Source: Undibacterium pigrum (GTDB lineage: Bacteria; Pseudomonadota; Gammaproteobacteria; Burkholderiales; Burkholderiaceae_D). Taken from it: a stretch of 64,000 bases of DNA. Shown here one piece after another: positions 1 through 10,086 of this stretch. Made by a program: the position numbers and the translations under genes. The stretch is from positions 310,001 to 374,000 of the forward strand of contig NZ_QJKB01000001.1 of assembly GCF_003201815.1 (NCBI RefSeq), written 5' to 3'. Under the pieces are notes generated by a model. That model saw nothing but the letters and a program-made list of their open reading frames with translations. It searched no databases and was not told the origin of the DNA. Each line of letters begins with the position of its first letter. The stretch's first letter is position 1.

Positions 1-405
1 CGTCTCAAGCGCGTTGATTATGTCGAGCAGATCAATAATTCGGTTTATGATCGTATGAAGGCAGAGCGTACCCGCGAGGCAAATGGCTTGCGTTCTACTG
101 GTGCGGCCGAGTCTGAAGAGATTCGTGCAGATGCTGACAAGCAAAGACTGGTCATCAAGGCTGAAGCCAACCGTGATGCACAAAAGATCCGTGGTGCGGG
201 TGATGCTGAGGCGTCTCAGATTTATGCCCAGGCCTTTAGTCAGAGTCCAGAGTTCTACAAGTTCTATCGTAGTATGGAAGCGTATTCTGCCTCATTCAAG
301 AGTAAGAATGACATTTTGGTTGTAGACCCAAATTCTGAATTCTTTAAGTATTTCAAGAGCCCGTCTTCAATAGGTGGTAATGCTCCTGCGGTAAAGACCA
401 AGTAA
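1..405 (+). CDS. hflC: HflC, FtsH protease modulator (3' end only)
   Basis: The reading frame is open from base 1, so the start and the N-terminal membrane anchor lie outside the window; 134 residues are visible. The segment matches the end of the SPFH/band-7 protein HflC: a charged, Ala-rich coiled-coil stretch (ERTREANGLRSTGAAESEE), then the conserved FYRSMEAY block and a VDPNSEFFKYF tail. HflC pairs with HflK on the periplasmic face of the inner membrane and modulates the FtsH AAA protease. It is the first gene of an hflC-hisZ-purA arrangement common in Burkholderiales. A hairpin lies 43 bases after its stop. Confidence 0.93.
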   Translation, partial: RLKRVDYVEQINNSVYDRMKAERTREANGLRSTGAAESEEIRADADKQRLVIKAEANRDAQKIRGAGDAEASQIYAQAFSQSPEFYKFYRSMEAYSASFKSKNDILVVDPNSEFFKYFKSPSSIGGNAPAVKTK

Positions 406-447
406 TAATATTAATTCTCCACTACATGTAGTGATTGTAGTGACCGA

Positions 448-480
448 CAGCGATCTGCACAAATTTTGTGCAGATCGCTG
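448..480 (+). terminator. Hairpin after hflC, probable terminator
   Basis: A perfect 16-bp inverted repeat with one central base (arms 448-463 and 465-480) is followed by GTTTCTC. The stem is strong but the U-tract is short, so termination may be partial and allow readthrough into hisZ. Confidence 0.55.
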
Positions 481-527
481 TTTCTCGGATAGACTAAACC
501 AAATTCTTGTTTTTTTGATTGTTCTTC

Positions 528-1679
528 ATGCCTAATTGGCTTTTACCTGAAAATATTGCTGATATCTTGCCCTCGGAAGCACGCAAGATAGAAGAGCTGC
601 GCCGCGTCTTGCTGGACAATTTCAGATTGTATGGCTACGAGCTGGTCATGCCACCCATGCTGGAATACATAGAATCCTTGTTGACCGGTGCCGGTCAGGA
701 CATGGATTTGCGTACCTTCAAGCTGGTGGATCAAATCTCTGGCCGTACCATGGGCTTGCGTGCTGATATGACCACGCAAGTTGCCCGTATTGATGCGCAT
801 TTGTTGAATCGCCACACGGTTACCCGCCTGTGCTATGCGGGTAGTGTCTTGCATACCAAGCCATCTGGCTTGCATGCAACGCGCGAGCCCTTGCAAATCG
901 GCGCTGAAATTTATGGCCATGCAGGCCTGGAGGCAGATGCAGAGATCCAGGAGCTGGTACTGGCTTGCCTGGCTTTGGCACATGTCAAAGATGTAAGGCT
1001 GGATATGTGCCATGTGGGCGTGTTGCGCGCCTTGCTGGCAGCAGACCCTCTGGCAAAAGCGCAGGAAAATACCTTGTATGCCTTGCTGGAAGCGAAAGAC
1101 TTGCCTAGCATAGACAAGTTGAGCCAGAATTTTTCGCCCGAAGTGCGTGCAGCATTGATGGCTTTGCCTGGTCTGTATGGTGATATCTCGGTTATTCAAA
1201 AGGCGCGCGCTGTATTGCCAGCATTTGCAGGCATACAAACCGCACTGGATGAGCTTGAGCATTTGGTGCGCCTGACAGGTACAGCTCATGTCACGATAGA
1301 TCTCGCTGATTTGCGTGGCTACCACTATCATAGTGGTGTGATGTTCAATGTGTTTGTTCCTGGCTTGCCAAATGCAGTGGCACGTGGCGGGCGCTATGAC
1401 CACGTAGGTGAGGCTTTTGGCCGTTCGCGTCCGGCAACTGGTTTTTCTCTGGATTTGCGTGAACTGGCCCGTCTTTTACCGATTGCAGAGAGAAAAGGCG
1501 CAATTCGCGCGCCGTGGGGAAGTGACCCGGCTTTGCGTGAAAAAATTGTGGCCTTGCGTGGTGAAGGCGAGATCGTGATCCAAAGCCTGCCAGGACACGA
1601 GGACGAACAAGACGAATTTGATTGCAATCGCGCACTCATTTTCGATGCAGGTAAATGGATTCTTCAAAATGTAGGTTGA
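528..1679 (+). CDS. hisZ: ATP phosphoribosyltransferase regulatory subunit HisZ
   Basis: HisZ is a class II histidyl-tRNA-synthetase-like protein without aminoacylation activity. It assembles with short-form HisG and confers histidine feedback on the first step of histidine synthesis. The 383-residue product begins [18 protein letters not shown], the usual HisZ N-terminus, and carries the [12 protein letters not shown] and [14 protein letters not shown] blocks plus a late GGRYD motif (residue about 287). ATG 528 was preferred over an in-frame TTG at 519 because family members start at this motif. No strong ribosome site is seen. purA starts three bases after the stop, so the two are probably co-translated. 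HisG is not in the window. Confidence 0.92.
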   Translation: MPNWLLPENIADILPSEARKIEELRRVLLDNFRLYGYELVMPPMLEYIESLLTGAGQDMDLRTFKLVDQISGRTMGLRADMTTQVARIDAHLLNRHTVTRLCYAGSVLHTKPSGLHATREPLQIGAEIYGHAGLEADAEIQELVLACLALAHVKDVRLDMCHVGVLRALLAADPLAKAQENTLYALLEAKDLPSIDKLSQNFSPEVRAALMALPGLYGDISVIQKARAVLPAFAGIQTALDELEHLVRLTGTAHVTIDLADLRGYHYHSGVMFNVFVPGLPNAVARGGRYDHVGEAFGRSRPATGFSLDLRELARLLPIAERKGAIRAPWGSDPALREKIVALRGEGEIVIQSLPGHEDEQDEFDCNRALIFDAGKWILQNVG

Positions 1680-2996
<1,317 letters not shown>

Positions 2997-3013
2997 GAAG
3001 GAAAAATAAAAAT

Positions 3014-3553
3014 ATGAATATGCCTGCATCTACAGACAAGGACTTGTGGGTCTCCTGGGAGGCTTATCATCGTTCCATCGAGCAGCTTGCACTGAAAGTG
3101 CATGAGTCTGGCTGGAAGTTTGATCAAGTTTTGTGTCTCGCCCGTGGTGGCTTGCGCCCTGGCGATATTTTCTCCAGAATTTTTGATGTGCCTCTGGCGA
3201 TTTTGTCGACCAGTTCATATCGCGAAGAGTCAGGCACAGTGCAGGGTACTCTGGACATAGGAAAGTATATTTCCATGACCAAGGGCGCACTGCAAGGTAA
3301 GGTGCTGGTGGTGGACGATCTGGTTGATTCTGGCGTTACTCTCGAAAAAGTGCTCGTGCATTTGCGCGAGAATTTTCCGGCCGTGACTGAAGTAAAATCA
3401 GCTGTGATCTGGTACAAGGCATGTTCATCAGTGGCTCCGGATTATTATCTGGACTATCTGGCGAACAATCCCTGGATCCATCAGCCTTTTGAAGAGTATG
3501 ACAGTATCAGGCCGCATCAGTTGAATGCCTGGTTGAAAAAGGGCGCAGCTTAA
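3014..3553 (+). CDS. Purine phosphoribosyltransferase (Gpt/Hpt-like)
   Basis: A type I phosphoribosyltransferase fold: the PRPP-binding signature VLVVDDLVDSGVTLEKV lies near residues 97-112 and an upstream LARGGLRPGD loop near residue 43. The WIHQPFEEYD segment near the end resembles the purine-recognition hood of xanthine/hypoxanthine-type enzymes. Likely role: salvage of a purine base with PRPP to its nucleotide. The exact base cannot be told from sequence. Start ATG 3014 has an AAGGA-type ribosome site about 10 bases upstream. It is the last gene before a strong terminator and probably shares a transcript with purA. Confidence 0.85.
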   Translation: MNMPASTDKDLWVSWEAYHRSIEQLALKVHESGWKFDQVLCLARGGLRPGDIFSRIFDVPLAILSTSSYREESGTVQGTLDIGKYISMTKGALQGKVLVVDDLVDSGVTLEKVLVHLRENFPAVTEVKSAVIWYKACSSVAPDYYLDYLANNPWIHQPFEEYDSIRPHQLNAWLKKGAA

Positions 3554-3567
3554 TTGGTAGTCATGGA

Positions 3568-3595
3568 AACGGAAGCAATTTGCTTCCGTTTTTTT
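3568..3595 (+). terminator. Rho-independent terminator after the purine genes
   Basis: An 11-bp perfect stem (3568-3578 and 3580-3590) built on AACGGAAGCAA is followed by a run of T to 3595. It sits 15 bases behind the phosphoribosyltransferase stop and closes the hisZ-purA unit. Confidence 0.9.
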
Positions 3596-3760
3596 ATGTC
3601 GACGCTATGCAATTATCCAGTGCATTATTGCGATGCATTTCTCGCGTTTCACTGAGGGGGCTTATTGGTTTCTGTCAGACTTTGCCTGATTTAGATGATA
3701 CGGATAGAGGGGGCGAATATGATGCAGTTTGCGCAAATGGGAAAAGCAAATCTGGAATTG

Positions 3761-3790
3761 AAAAAGCCCGCTGATTTTCATCAGCGGGCT
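3761..3790 (-). terminator. Terminator of tRNA-Leu copy 1
   Basis: A 10-bp stem AGCCCGCTGA/TCAGCGGGCT (3765-3774, 3781-3790) with a six-base loop is followed on the minus strand by a run of five T, immediately 3' of the tRNA gene. Confidence 0.93.
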
Positions 3791-3800
3791 CTCAAAACTG

Positions 3801-3885
3801 TGGTGCCCACGGAGGGACTCGAACCCCCACATCCGAAGACACATGGACCTGAACCATGCGCGTCTACCAATTCCGCCACGTGGGC
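3801..3885 (-). tRNA. tRNA-Leu(CAG), copy 1
   Basis: The minus strand folds as a class II tRNA of 85 bases with encoded CCA. Acceptor arms are GCCCACG/CGTGGGC, the D-arm is GCGGAATTGGTAGACGC, and the anticodon loop TTCAGGT gives anticodon CAG, reading CUG codons. A short variable arm capped by TTCG precedes a T-arm with TTCGAGT. A TATAAT-like -10 lies at 3899-3904 on the minus strand, without a convincing -35. The variable-arm base pair that is U-A here is C-G in the second copy. Confidence 0.97.
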
Positions 3886-4140
3886 AACGGAAGGCATTAT
3901 TATAGAGCATTTGCCTGGTTTTGGGGAAATATTTTTCGTGGATAATGTGACTGGCAATTTGCGCGCTAATATTGGCATGTTGACGAGCAATTAAACTGGC
4001 ATCTGTACAGACTCTTGTTATGTATGAGCAGATAATGATATGACAGTCTGGAGTGGGATAGGACTAACTTGCAGGGTGGGCGAGATTGTTTGAGCGTCAG
4101 GTTGATGTGGCAAGGGGATTGAAAGCAGAAGGCATAATTG

Positions 4141-4170
4141 AAAAAGCCCGCTGATTTTCATCAGCGGGCT
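4141..4170 (-). terminator. Terminator of tRNA-Leu copy 2
   Basis: The stem and loop equal those of copy 1 (arms 4145-4154 and 4161-4170, T-run on the minus strand at 4141-4144). It should separate this tRNA from copy 1, making two independent transcripts. Confidence 0.93.
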
Positions 4171-4179
4171 CTCAAATTG

Positions 4180-4264
4180 TGGTGCCCACGGAGGGACTCG
4201 AACCCCCACACCCGAAGGCACATGGACCTGAACCATGCGCGTCTACCAATTCCGCCACGTGGGC
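4180..4264 (-). tRNA. tRNA-Leu(CAG), copy 2
   Basis: An 85-base class II tRNA with encoded CCA, anticodon CAG, and acceptor, D, anticodon and T arms identical to copy 1. The only differences are two substitutions that keep the variable-arm stem paired. It has its own consensus promoter just upstream. Confidence 0.97.
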
Positions 4265-4277
4265 AGCGAAGACAAAC

Positions 4278-4305
4278 ATTATAAATTGTTTGAGGCATTT
4301 GTCAA
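4278..4305 (-). promoter_or_regulatory. Sigma-70 promoter of tRNA-Leu copy 2
   Basis: On the minus strand TTGACA (4300-4305), a 16-base spacer and TATAAT (4278-4283) match both consensus hexamers exactly. The expected start near 4271 gives a short 5' leader before the mature tRNA end at 4264. Confidence 0.88.
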
Positions 4306-4423
4306 GATGAGCTAGTCCGGCAATACAAGTATTGTTAGGCGAAAGAGGTTTGCTACAGTAAACTATGGCCTGATAAGATTTTGGCGTAAGCCAAATTAAC
4401 TTTTTTACGAAAAAATACAAAAT

Positions 4424-6913
4424 TTGAACAAGCATTCATACCCCATCCCCAGTCGCGAAGAGATACTGGGTGTTCTACGTACTAACACGGCCAAAATGAC
4501 AGCTACTGCAATTGCAGTAGCGCTGTCAGTAAAACCTGAGGAGTTAGATGGCATGACACGACGTTTAAGCGCGATGGAAAGAGATGGGCAAGTCAAAGTA
4601 GATAAAGGTGGAAATTATTCCATCGCCAATCACGATAATTTCATCAGCGGTAAAGTCAGCAGTCATCGCGAAGGATATGGTTTCCTGATCCCCGATGACG
4701 GCAGCGAAGACCTGTTTCTGCCTGAGCGCGAAATGCAAAAGGTCTTGCATGGCGACCGTGTCATGGCGCGTGTCGTTGGCACAGACAGACGTGGCCGGCT
4801 GGAAGGCGGCATACTCGAGATACTGGACAGGGCCAATACCCATGTCATTGGACGGCTGTTAAATGAAAACGGCGTCTGGATAGTCGCGCCTGAAGACAAA
4901 CGTTTCAGCCAGGATATTTTACTGAGCGGCGCACCAGGCAAAGCCAAGGCTGGCCAGGTTGTCAGCGTTGAGTTGACCGAGCAGCCGACCCGTTATGCGC
5001 AGCCAGTCGGCAAGATAGTCGAAATACTGGGTGATGTCGATGATCCGGGCATGGAAATCGAAATCGCTGTCCGTAAATTTGGTGTTCCTCATGAGTTTTC
5101 TGAGGCGGTTAAAAAAGCGGCTGCCAAATTGCCTTCAGAAGTCAGGGACAGTGATCTCACAGACCGTGTTGATCTGCGCGATATTCCGCTGGTAACGATA
5201 GATGGCGAAGACGCTCGCGATTTTGATGATGCCGTGTACTGTGAACCAGTCAAGATAGGCCGCAGCAAAGCTCACCGCTTGATTGTCGCTATTGCCGACG
5301 TCAGTCACTATGTCCAGCCTAATGATGTGCTGGATGAAGAAGCTTTGTTGCGCAGTACCTCGGTATACTTCCCGCGTCGCGTGATCCCCATGTTGCCGGA
5401 GCGCCTGTCAAATGGCCTGTGCTCGCTTAACCCGGATGTTGATCGCCTGACGCTGGTGTGCGATATGGTGATTACCCAGGATGGTGAGGTCACGGCTTAC
5501 CAGTTTTACCCTGCGGTTATCCATTCTGCTGCACGCTTCACTTATACCGAAGTGGCGGCCATACTTGGTAATACCAAAGGGCCGGAAGCAGCCAAGCGTC
5601 TGACCCTGGTGCCGCATCTTTTGCATTTGTATGAAGTCTTCCAGTCTCTATTGAAAGCCCGCCAAGCGCGCGGCGCCATCGATTTTGAAACGACGGAAAC
5701 CTATATCGTCTGCAATCCTTCAGGCAAGATAGAAAAGATACTGCCACGCACACGCAATGATGCTCACAAGCTGATTGAAGAATGCATGCTGGCAGCCAAT
5801 GTCTGTGCTGCGAACTTGCTGGAAACCTATAAACACCCAGGTACTTATCGTATCCATGCAGGCCCGACCAAAGAGAAGCTGACCCAGGTCAGGAATTTCC
5901 TGAAGCAGGTAGGTCTGTTCCTCAATGGTGGCGATAAGCCGTCGGCGTCGGATTATGCCGAGTTGATGAACAAGATCAAAGGGCGGCCAGATGCGCCACT
6001 TTTGCAAACCATGTTGCTGCGGTCCATGCAGCAAGCCGTATATAGCCCGGATAATATCGGCCACTTTGGTTTGTCTTATGACGCCTACGCGCATTTCACC
6101 AGCCCGATACGCCGCTATCCTGACTTGTTGACGCACAGGGCCATCAAGGCGATTTTGCTGGGGCGCAAGTATGAACCCAAAGGCATAGACCTGACGCTGT
6201 TGAATACCACGGTATCAAATGCCACCAGAAAACAGCAAATCGCTGACAAGGCTGCTGGCAAGAAGAAGGAAGAAAAAGAGCAGACTATCTGGGATGCACT
6301 TGGCGTCCATTGCTCGGCCAACGAGCGTCGTGCTGACGAGGCTTCGCGTGATGTCGAAGCTTGGCTCAAGTGCTACTTCATCCGTAACAAGATAGGTGAA
6401 GAATTCACCGGCATGATCACGGGCGTGACTCAGTTTGGTATCTTTGTCCAGCTTGATGAGATTTTCATCGAAGGTCTGGTACATGTGACTGAATTGGGTG
6501 CAGATTACTTCCAGTTCGACGAAGCGCGCCACGAGTTGCGCGGCGAACGCACTGGCAAGCGTTATCAGTTGACCGACAAAGTCACGGTACAAGTTAGCCG
6601 CGTTGATCTGGACGCGCGCAAGATAGACCTGAGCATAGTCCAGGCTGTTTCGCCGCGCTCGGCAGGTTTGATAGACCCGCGCGGTGCTGCTGCGAATGAA
6701 AAAAATCGCAAGGGAGCAGCACCCAAGAAAGCCTTGCTTGCACCTGAAGAAAAAATCGCTGCAAATTATGGCAGAGCTGGTAAAGCTGCTCCCGCCAAGA
6801 AAGTAAAAGAAGAAAGTTTTTCTGGTGGACGTCGCCAGAAATCCTCGCCTGCTGCAGCCAGCGCCAAGAAAAAAGCACCTGTCGCTGGCAAATCAGCAAA
6901 GAAAAGACGTTAG
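4424..6913 (+). CDS. rnr: Ribonuclease R
   Basis: RNase R is a processive 3'-5' exoribonuclease that degrades structured RNA. The 829-residue product shows an N-terminal winged-helix segment (about 8-70), OB/cold-shock domains (about 75-200), and an RNB catalytic domain. The RNB signature DGEDARDFDDA at 260-270 carries the metal-binding aspartates, including D260, D266, D268 and D269. An S1 domain follows (about 655-735), then a Lys/Ala-rich basic tail typical of RNase R. Translation appears to use TTG at 4424: an in-frame stop lies at 4397 and the next ATG would cut into the winged helix. rlmB follows after 35 bases, a common pairing. Confidence 0.95.
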   Translation: MNKHSYPIPSREEILGVLRTNTAKMTATAIAVALSVKPEELDGMTRRLSAMERDGQVKVDKGGNYSIANHDNFISGKVSSHREGYGFLIPDDGSEDLFLPEREMQKVLHGDRVMARVVGTDRRGRLEGGILEILDRANTHVIGRLLNENGVWIVAPEDKRFSQDILLSGAPGKAKAGQVVSVELTEQPTRYAQPVGKIVEILGDVDDPGMEIEIAVRKFGVPHEFSEAVKKAAAKLPSEVRDSDLTDRVDLRDIPLVTIDGEDARDFDDAVYCEPVKIGRSKAHRLIVAIADVSHYVQPNDVLDEEALLRSTSVYFPRRVIPMLPERLSNGLCSLNPDVDRLTLVCDMVITQDGEVTAYQFYPAVIHSAARFTYTEVAAILGNTKGPEAAKRLTLVPHLLHLYEVFQSLLKARQARGAIDFETTETYIVCNPSGKIEKILPRTRNDAHKLIEECMLAANVCAANLLETYKHPGTYRIHAGPTKEKLTQVRNFLKQVGLFLNGGDKPSASDYAELMNKIKGRPDAPLLQTMLLRSMQQAVYSPDNIGHFGLSYDAYAHFTSPIRRYPDLLTHRAIKAILLGRKYEPKGIDLTLLNTTVSNATRKQQIADKAAGKKKEEKEQTIWDALGVHCSANERRADEASRDVEAWLKCYFIRNKIGEEFTGMITGVTQFGIFVQLDEIFIEGLVHVTELGADYFQFDEARHELRGERTGKRYQLTDKVTVQVSRVDLDARKIDLSIVQAVSPRSAGLIDPRGAAANEKNRKGAAPKKALLAPEEKIAANYGRAGKAAPAKKVKEESFSGGRRQKSSPAAASAKKKAPVAGKSAKKRR

Positions 6914-6948
6914 TACCTTAAAGAAATGCATGTAAAGAAAAGAATGAA

Positions 6949-7680
6949 ATGAAAAGTAAAATGATTTTTGGTTTCCATGCGGTGACCTCCCGGATCCGTC
7001 ATGAAGCTTCTTCCGTTGAAGAAATCTATGTGGATTCTTCCCGCGTTGATGGCCGCATGAAAGACCTGTTGCAAACGGCAAAAGCTGCTGGTGTTCGCAT
7101 CATCCCGGCGGATGATCAGCGCCTCAGCAATATCGTCGGTACGCGCCGCCACCAGGGTGTAGTGGCCAAGGCCAGTGAATTGTCACTGGCACGCAATCTC
7201 GATGAATTGCTCGATGCGATCGATGGCCCGCCATTACTTCTGGTGCTGGATGGCATCACCGACCCACATAACCTGGGTGCCTGCCTGCGTGTGGCTGACG
7301 GCGCGGGTGCGCATGCAGTTATCGCTCCCAAGGACAGGGCAGTGGGCTTGAATGCCACTGCAGCCAAGGTCGCCAGTGGTGCTGCTGAAACAGTACCTTA
7401 CATCACCGTCACCAATCTGGCGCGCACCCTGCGTGACCTGAAAGACCGTGATATCTGGCTGGTTGGTACCTCAGATGAAGTCGAAAAAAATATCTACGAT
7501 GTGGATTTCAAAGTCGGTAGCGCCATCGTCATGGGCTCTGAAGGTGAGGGCATGCGCCGTCTGACACGCGAAACCTGCGATATGCTGGTCAGTGTCCCCA
7601 TGTTTGGTTCTGTAGAAAGCCTGAATGTCTCCGTGGCTTCAGGCGTTTGTCTGTACGAAGCCCGCCGCCAGCGTCTGTAA
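6949..7680 (+). CDS. rlmB: 23S rRNA (Gm2251) 2'-O-methyltransferase RlmB
   Basis: A SPOUT (TrmH-family) methyltransferase that modifies the ribose of G2251 in the ribosomal P-loop. The 243-residue protein has an N-terminal L30e-like substrate domain (about 1-75) and the three knot motifs: [31 protein letters not shown] and [15 protein letters not shown]. Length is as expected. It follows rnr directly and probably shares its transcript. Confidence 0.94.
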   Translation: MKSKMIFGFHAVTSRIRHEASSVEEIYVDSSRVDGRMKDLLQTAKAAGVRIIPADDQRLSNIVGTRRHQGVVAKASELSLARNLDELLDAIDGPPLLLVLDGITDPHNLGACLRVADGAGAHAVIAPKDRAVGLNATAAKVASGAAETVPYITVTNLARTLRDLKDRDIWLVGTSDEVEKNIYDVDFKVGSAIVMGSEGEGMRRLTRETCDMLVSVPMFGSVESLNVSVASGVCLYEARRQRL

Positions 7681-7779
7681 GAATATCTCGCCTGGCATCC
7701 TGGATTTTGGGTGCCGGGCGCAGCTTTTGCAGAAATACGCTACTATCTTATTCCCTTCCGTCATATCCATAGAAATTTC

Positions 7780-8526
7780 ATGTTTAACAGCTTGAGAGAA
7801 GATATTGCCAGCATCATCAAGAAAGATCCTGCCGCCCGTAATGCCTGGGAGGTGATCACTTGTTATCCTGGTTTTCAAGCGATACTCATGCATGGCTGGG
7901 CGCAATGGTGCTGGAAGAGAGGCCTGAAATGGCTGGGTCGTTTTATTTCGCACATTGCCCGCGTACTGACGGGTATAGAAATCCACCCTGGTGCAACGAT
8001 AGGCCGCAGGGTATTTATAGACCATGGTTTTGGTGTGGTCATTGGTGAAACGGCAGAAATCGGTGATGACTGCACGATCTACCAGGGCGTGACGCTGGGC
8101 GGTACGTCCCTGTCTCGCGGTGCCAAGCGCCACCCGACTCTGGAAGCGGGCGTTATCGTCGGTGCCGGTGCCAAGGTGCTAGGTGGTTTTACCATCGGTG
8201 CGGGTGCCAAGATAGGTTCAAATTCTGTGGTGCTTAAACCTGTGCCTGCCGGTGGTACGGCAGTTGGTAATCCTGCCCACGTCATCAAGAAAGAAGTGGC
8301 CTCGGCAGATTCAGAAACCGCGCATTTGTTCACGGCTTACGGCGTGACACAAAACAGTGATGACCCGATTTCCAAAGTCTTGCATAAGCTGATTGATCAC
8401 GCCGCGGCACAGCAAGAGCAGATAGAAAAATTGTCTGCTGCTTTGGCGCAATCGGGCATCGCCTGCGATGCCCGGTCTGAAGTCGGCAAGCTGATACCTG
8501 AGCAGATTAATAGCCTGGTTGACTGA
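7780..8526 (+). CDS. cysE: Serine O-acetyltransferase
   Basis: CysE transfers acetyl from acetyl-CoA to serine, giving O-acetylserine for cysteine synthesis. The 248-residue protein has a helical N-terminus ([19 protein letters not shown]) and a left-handed beta-helix of hexapeptide repeats with [19 protein letters not shown] and YQGVTLGG, the usual active-site region. ATG 7780 is chosen because the upstream extension, reaching a non-ATG start at 7711, has no family similarity. The C-terminal 60 residues are longer than in the shortest SrpH/EpsC-type forms. It converges on nnr with only three bases between stops. Confidence 0.92.
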   Translation: MFNSLREDIASIIKKDPAARNAWEVITCYPGFQAILMHGWAQWCWKRGLKWLGRFISHIARVLTGIEIHPGATIGRRVFIDHGFGVVIGETAEIGDDCTIYQGVTLGGTSLSRGAKRHPTLEAGVIVGAGAKVLGGFTIGAGAKIGSNSVVLKPVPAGGTAVGNPAHVIKKEVASADSETAHLFTAYGVTQNSDDPISKVLHKLIDHAAAQQEQIEKLSAALAQSGIACDARSEVGKLIPEQINSLVD

Positions 8527-8529
8527 TGC

Positions 8530-10083
8530 TTAGAGTCTGCCGTCGGTTTTAGAATGATAGGCCAGTTTATTAATATGAAGCCTGATCTCTGGCAATAACT
8601 CGCTGGCGCTAAGGCCTATCGGCCCCAACCCGCGCATCACCAGTTCATCGGCAGCATGACCATGTACCCAGGCTGCCATTCGTGCTGCATCCATGCTGTT
8701 ACCAAGCTGCGCCAGTAAAGCACCTGCCACGCCTGCCAGCACATCACCAGTCCCACCGCTGGCCAGTGCCGGGTTGCCAGTCGTATTGATAAACAGCTTG
8801 CCATCCGGATCGCAAATAATACTGCCGGAACCCTTGAGTATCGCTACTGCATTAAATTGCCGTGCCAGTTCTCGTGCTGCAAGCAGGCGATTATTCTGTA
8901 TGTCGGCGGCGCTCTGGTTCAACAGTCTCGCCGCTTCAAGCGGGTGTGGCGTGATGATGCATGGGGTATTTCTATTGTGTAATAAGACCCGCAATTTGCT
9001 ATCTACAGCGATCAGGTTCAGGGCATCTGCATCAATGACCAGTGCCTGTGCCGTTAGTATCGCCTTGCTGAGCAAGGCATGAGCAAGGTTTGATGTGCCC
9101 AGGCCAGGGCCTATGACCACAGTTGTTCCTGGGAGGCTTATTTCACCAACCTTGCGAAACATGATTTCTGGGTGCAGGCTGTCGTAAGCGGGTGCTCCTG
9201 CCAGCATACTGCAATAAATCCGTCCCGCACCGGCAAATTGTGCAGCCCGCGCGGCGAGTATTGCCGCACCTGCCATACCTTTGGCACCACCCAGTACCAC
9301 GATGTCGCCAAAACTGCCTTTATGGCTGTTTTGTTTGCGAGGCTTGAGAAGTGGAAAGAGAGAAGTGCGTTGATTCAAATAACTGTGGCATTCAGGAAAA
9401 AAATCCTCAGCAATATCGAGTGTACTGATGCTGACCTGGCCAGCGTAGTCTTTGCCTGATCCCGTGTGCAAGCCACTTTTATTGGCGATAAAGCTGATGG
9501 TATGGCTGGCTTGAATAACGGCACTGTCCTGGCTTGTAGCTTGTCCTGTATCGGCATTCAAGCCACTGGGAACATCAATCGCCAATACCGGTATTGATTT
9601 TTCAATGCTTAGTTGATTGACGAACTCTATCAGCCTGGCAATTCCAGCTTCAGGTGAACGTTTCAAGCCTATGCCAAACAAGCCGTCTATGATCAGGCTC
9701 CAGCGTTGTTGAGGCGCATTGAGCAATTCATCCAGTTCTGCAAACTCCAGGCCAGCAGCCCTGGCTCTTTGCAGCGCTGCTTGTGCATCCCGAGAATAGT
9801 TTTCAATTTTCCCGCAGATGACAAAAACAACTTTACAACCCAGCTTGGATAGTTGATATCCAGCCTCATAAGCATCTCCACCATTATTGCCCGGGCCTGC
9901 CAGTATCAGTACTGGTGCGTGTTTGTCAGCACCTATCTTCATCGCCAGTTCAGCCGTGGCCAAACCCGCTTTTTGCATGAGCGACATGTCACCCTGATGG
10001 GCAGCCAGTGCACGGTTTTCTATTTCACGTATCTGTTCTACGCTATACAGTCTGGCTTCATGGGTAAATGCCTGGTGCAACAT
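8530..10083 (-). CDS. nnr: Bifunctional NAD(P)HX epimerase / dehydratase
   Basis: A metabolite-repair enzyme that restores hydrated NADH and NADPH. The N-terminal NnrE domain (about 1-225) has the LILAGPGNNGGDAYEAGYQL nucleotide loop and epimerises the hydrates. The C-terminal NnrD domain (about 240-510) is a ribokinase-fold ADP/ATP-dependent dehydratase with GSFGDIVVLGGAKGMAGAA, VIGPGLG, DADALN, ITPHPLEAARL and GGTGDVLAG. 517 residues is normal for the fusion. Its ATG lies three bases after the fliR stop, so it is likely translated from the flagellar transcript, an unusual position for a housekeeping gene. Confidence 0.93.
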   Translation of the reverse strand: MLHQAFTHEARLYSVEQIREIENRALAAHQGDMSLMQKAGLATAELAMKIGADKHAPVLILAGPGNNGGDAYEAGYQLSKLGCKVVFVICGKIENYSRDAQAALQRARAAGLEFAELDELLNAPQQRWSLIIDGLFGIGLKRSPEAGIARLIEFVNQLSIEKSIPVLAIDVPSGLNADTGQATSQDSAVIQASHTISFIANKSGLHTGSGKDYAGQVSISTLDIAEDFFPECHSYLNQRTSLFPLLKPRKQNSHKGSFGDIVVLGGAKGMAGAAILAARAAQFAGAGRIYCSMLAGAPAYDSLHPEIMFRKVGEISLPGTTVVIGPGLGTSNLAHALLSKAILTAQALVIDADALNLIAVDSKLRVLLHNRNTPCIITPHPLEAARLLNQSAADIQNNRLLAARELARQFNAVAILKGSGSIICDPDGKLFINTTGNPALASGGTGDVLAGVAGALLAQLGNSMDAARMAAWVHGHAADELVMRGLGPIGLSASELLPEIRLHINKLAYHSKTDGRL

Positions 10084-10086
10084 GAT

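Larger units (their letters stand above)
3756..3885 (-). repeat. Tandem duplication unit, copy 1 (tRNA-Leu plus terminator)
   Basis: About 130 bases covering a tRNA-Leu gene and its terminator recur at 4136-4264. The copies differ by a one-base indel with an adjacent change between terminator and tRNA, and by two substitutions inside the tRNA. Outside the unit similarity falls away quickly. Confidence 0.9.
4136..4264 (-). repeat. Tandem duplication unit, copy 2 (tRNA-Leu plus terminator)
   Basis: Second copy of the unit at 3756-3885, in the same orientation and about 250 bases away. The terminator arms, loop and T-tract are identical to copy 1. Confidence 0.9.

Noticed and set aside
3756..4264. 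tRNA-Leu duplication as an integration (att) site of a mobile element
   Set aside because: No integrase, phage or plasmid gene lies nearby and both copies are full-length tRNAs with terminators, which fits simple tandem duplication.
4332..4359. Sigma-70 promoter for rnr (TTGTTA-N16-TACAGT)
   Set aside because: Each hexamer matches the consensus at only four of six positions, so it is not distinguishable from chance by eye.
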